Assembly: GCF_014648775.1 (NCBI RefSeq)
Contig: NZ_BMRT01000003.1
Span: 682,001-746,000, forward strand
Length of the DNA stretch: 64,000 nt
Origin: Streptomyces abikoensis
Lineage (GTDB): Bacteria; Actinomycetota; Actinomycetes; Streptomycetales; Streptomycetaceae
Reading direction: 5' to 3'
Shown: piece by piece, positions 62,615 to 64,000 of the stretch
How the letters are laid out: the number at the start of each line of letters is the position of its first letter
Position numbering within the stretch: the first letter of the stretch is position 1
Program-made: the position numbers and the translations under genes
The notes under the pieces: generated by a model
What the model saw: only the letters and a program-made list of their open reading frames with translations
Database searches by the model: none
What the model was told of the DNA's origin: nothing

Positions 62615-62668
62615 TAACGGTGTTAACTTTCGAGGGAAAGGTAAAGTGATAGGCGTTAACTTTGTCAA
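62615..62668 (-). promoter_or_regulatory. Promoter/operator of the darcynin-oxidase operon
   Basis: On the minus strand, a perfect -35 TTGACA (62663-62668) and TTTACC (62640-62645) are separated by 17 bp. Two operator-like elements overlap or follow it: TAAC-GGT-GTTA (62615-62625) and a related GTTAAC at 62655-62660, the GTTAAC cores being 33 bp apart. The divergent TetR gene (62701) is the natural candidate to bind them, controlling both itself and the operon. Confidence 0.7.
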
Positions 62669-62700
62669 GGGAAGCGTCGAGGGAAGGCGGGCCGAGCCCC

Positions 62701-63432
62701 ATGTCCAGCACCACGGGAGCCCGTACCGGCCGCAAGCACCGCGTTCGCGAGGAGGCGCTGGCGGAGATCCTGCGCACGGGGCGGCGACTGCTGGTCGAGG
62801 AAGGGCCGGGGGCCGTCACGCTGCGGGCCATCGCCCGCGAGATGGGCATGACCGCACCCGGCCTGTACCGCTACTACGCGGGCCACCGTGACCTGATCCA
62901 GGCCCTGGCCTCGTCCCTCTACGACGAGCTGGCCACCGCGCTCGCCGAGGCCCGCGACCGCCACCCGGCCGGCGAGCCCGGACGACGGCTGCGCGAGGTG
63001 TGCCGCGAACTGCGCCGCTGGGCGCTGGACCACCCCCGCGAGTTCGGCCTGCTGTTCGCCAAGCCGGACGCCGACGCCGACACCACGCCCGGCACCGCCG
63101 CCCACGACTCCAGCTGGCGCTTCGGCGGCGTCGTCCTCGACCTGATGGTCCAGCTGTGGCGGAACGGCGGCGTCCAGCCGCCGCCCACCACCCTGGACCC
63201 CGCCTGGGCGGCCCAACTCGAGGAGGTCCGCGAACACCTCTCCGGCGAACCCGTGCCCCTGGACGGCATCTACGTCTTCGTCGCCTGCTGGGCCCGTCTG
63301 TACGGAGCAGTCGCCGTGGAAGCCTTCGGCCACCTCGACTTCGCCCTCACCGACCCCGAACCCCTCTTCGAGCACACCCTCGACGACATCCTGACCGCAC
63401 TGGGCGCCACCCCCGACGCCAACCACCGCTGA
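62701..63432 (+). CDS. TetR-family regulator (WHG domain)
   Basis: A 243-residue regulator. HTH (about 15-65): HRVREEALAEILRTGRRLLVEEGPGAVTLRAIAREMGMTAPGLYRYYAGHRDLI. The C-terminal domain contains VFVACWARLYGAVAVEAFGH, a WHG-type ligand domain. It is divergent from the darcynin/oxidase operon, with operator-like sites in the 110 nt between, so that operon is its likely target. ATG 62701 is family-typical; an in-frame start 39 bases earlier is possible. The ligand is unknown. Confidence 0.92.
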   Translation: MSSTTGARTGRKHRVREEALAEILRTGRRLLVEEGPGAVTLRAIAREMGMTAPGLYRYYAGHRDLIQALASSLYDELATALAEARDRHPAGEPGRRLREVCRELRRWALDHPREFGLLFAKPDADADTTPGTAAHDSSWRFGGVVLDLMVQLWRNGGVQPPPTTLDPAWAAQLEEVREHLSGEPVPLDGIYVFVACWARLYGAVAVEAFGHLDFALTDPEPLFEHTLDDILTALGATPDANHR

Positions 63433-63528
63433 GAACCGCTGCCAGAACGCTGTGACCGGGATGGTCCACCGTGATCGGAAGGCGGCTCGCGGGACGAGCG
63501 CACGCGCAACGGCTGGTAATACTGGGGC

Positions 63529-63906
63529 ATGCAGGAAGAGACGGCACGCTCCGCGATCGACACGTTCATCTCCGCGTTCAACGCCTCGGACGACAGCTAT
63601 GTGACTGCCCTGCTCTCCCAGGCCCTGACCTCGGACGTGGTCTTCTGGGGGCCGTTGGGCCGCAGCGAAGGAATCGCGGCGGTCGAGCGGTTCGTGCTGG
63701 ACATCCGGCGCCACCCGGCGGGGACCGGCACGATGGTGCGCTGCTCGGCGGTGGACATGCCTGACGAGTGGGCCCGGTACCAGTGGGTCTTCACCACGCC
63801 GAACGGAGGCCCCCGCCTGGCGGGAACGGACGTCGTCCACCTGCGGCGGAGCCTCATCGACCAGGTCATCGTCTTCGCGGGGGAGATCGAGCCGTCCGCC
63901 TCCTGA
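63529..63906 (+). CDS. SnoaL-like/NTF2-fold protein
   Basis: A 125-residue protein beginning MQEETARSAIDTFISAFNASDDSY. The helix-rich N-terminus and the sheet VVFWGPLGRSEGIAAVERFVLDIRR, WARYQWVFTTPNGGPRLAGTDVVHLRR, IDQVIVFAGEIEP give the SnoaL-like NTF2 fold. Such proteins act as cyclases, isomerases or ketosteroid isomerase-like enzymes, or have no activity at all. Its catalytic residues are not obvious. It lies 96 nt after the TetR gene in the same direction and might be coregulated. Confidence 0.82.
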   Translation: MQEETARSAIDTFISAFNASDDSYVTALLSQALTSDVVFWGPLGRSEGIAAVERFVLDIRRHPAGTGTMVRCSAVDMPDEWARYQWVFTTPNGGPRLAGTDVVHLRRSLIDQVIVFAGEIEPSAS

Positions 63907-64000
63907 GTCGTCCTTCCGCTGTCCTTCTCGCGGACTTGTCCCTTTCGCCCCCTCCCCCTCCCCCTCCCCCACCCCTCGCCCCTCGCCCCTCGTTCAGCCC
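63907..64000. other. Pyrimidine-rich end of the window
   Basis: The last 94 nt have no gene of their own. Bases about 63944-63992 are a low-complexity run of CCCCTC and CGCCCCT units on the plus strand. It may be the start of a longer simple repeat or the tail of a convergent gene beyond the edge. Confidence 0.5.

Noticed and set aside
62665..63972. 435-codon minus-strand open frame at the right end
   Set aside because: Antisense to the TetR and SnoaL-like genes and compositionally a shadow frame.

Overview
The window is high-GC actinobacterial chromosome, almost certainly Streptomyces or a close relative. Support: very GC-rich third codon positions, many GTG and some TTG starts, a WhiB-family (Wbl) protein beside glpX, SpoIIE-type phosphatases fused to anti-sigma-like ATPase domains, an oxyR-ahpC-ahpD locus, and near absence of TTA codons. 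The layout looks like ordinary core chromosome. I see no rRNA, tRNA, CRISPR array or recognisable insertion sequence.

Layout. 0-7 kb: partial typA, a large lipoprotein solute-binding protein, and a succinate dehydrogenase/fumarate reductase operon (small coiled-coil protein, five-helix membrane anchor, flavoprotein, iron-sulfur protein). 7-16 kb: secreted TPM-domain protein, a multidomain PAS/GAF/PP2C/ATPase signalling protein with a stand-alone ATPase, Nudix hydrolase, SPOR-like small protein, APC permease, and a GntR regulator with a dyad-rich upstream region. 16-20 kb: an unusual 864-residue membrane protein, then a small toxin-antitoxin islet bounded by 15-bp direct repeats of the 3' end of ychF. 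20-30 kb: ychF, DUF6542-like protein, polyphosphate glucokinase, ispH, APC permease, xseAB, a nitroreductase-fold enzyme, DUF4245-like protein, glpX and a Wbl protein. 30-41 kb: DUF1707 protein, class I and class II fumarases flanking a secreted SGNH hydrolase with ricin-type lectin repeats, DUF402-like protein, a methyltransferase with a TTA codon and upstream tandem repeats, a second PP2C/ATPase protein, catalase. 41-57 kb: bifunctional penicillin-binding protein, SPFH protein, PadR-regulated ABC transporter, oxyR divergent from ahpCD, AI-2E-family transporter, secreted lysozyme-like protein with a long structured upstream region, PhoH-like protein, isoprenyl transferase, aldo/keto reductase. 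57-64 kb: MFS exporter with TetR sharing near-identical operators, a compact darcynin-like/membrane/multicopper-oxidase operon divergent from another TetR gene, and a SnoaL-like protein.

Themes. Central metabolism (Sdh, two fumarases, GlpX, PpgK), oxidative-stress defence (OxyR, AhpC/D, catalase) and envelope functions (PBP, UppS, SLT protein, SGNH hydrolase) dominate. The least expected features are: (1) the ychF-targeted islet with duplicated core sites and repeated arm-like sequences; (2) a roughly 145-nt nested inverted repeat between an APC permease and xseA; (3) the translationally coupled darcynin/DUF/multicopper-oxidase operon; (4) the methyltransferase with four 17-bp repeats and a TTA codon; (5) the structured 400-nt region before the SLT gene. 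Starts were chosen from Shine-Dalgarno position, family length and overlaps; alternatives are noted. Family names are from recognition of sequence motifs, not database searches.
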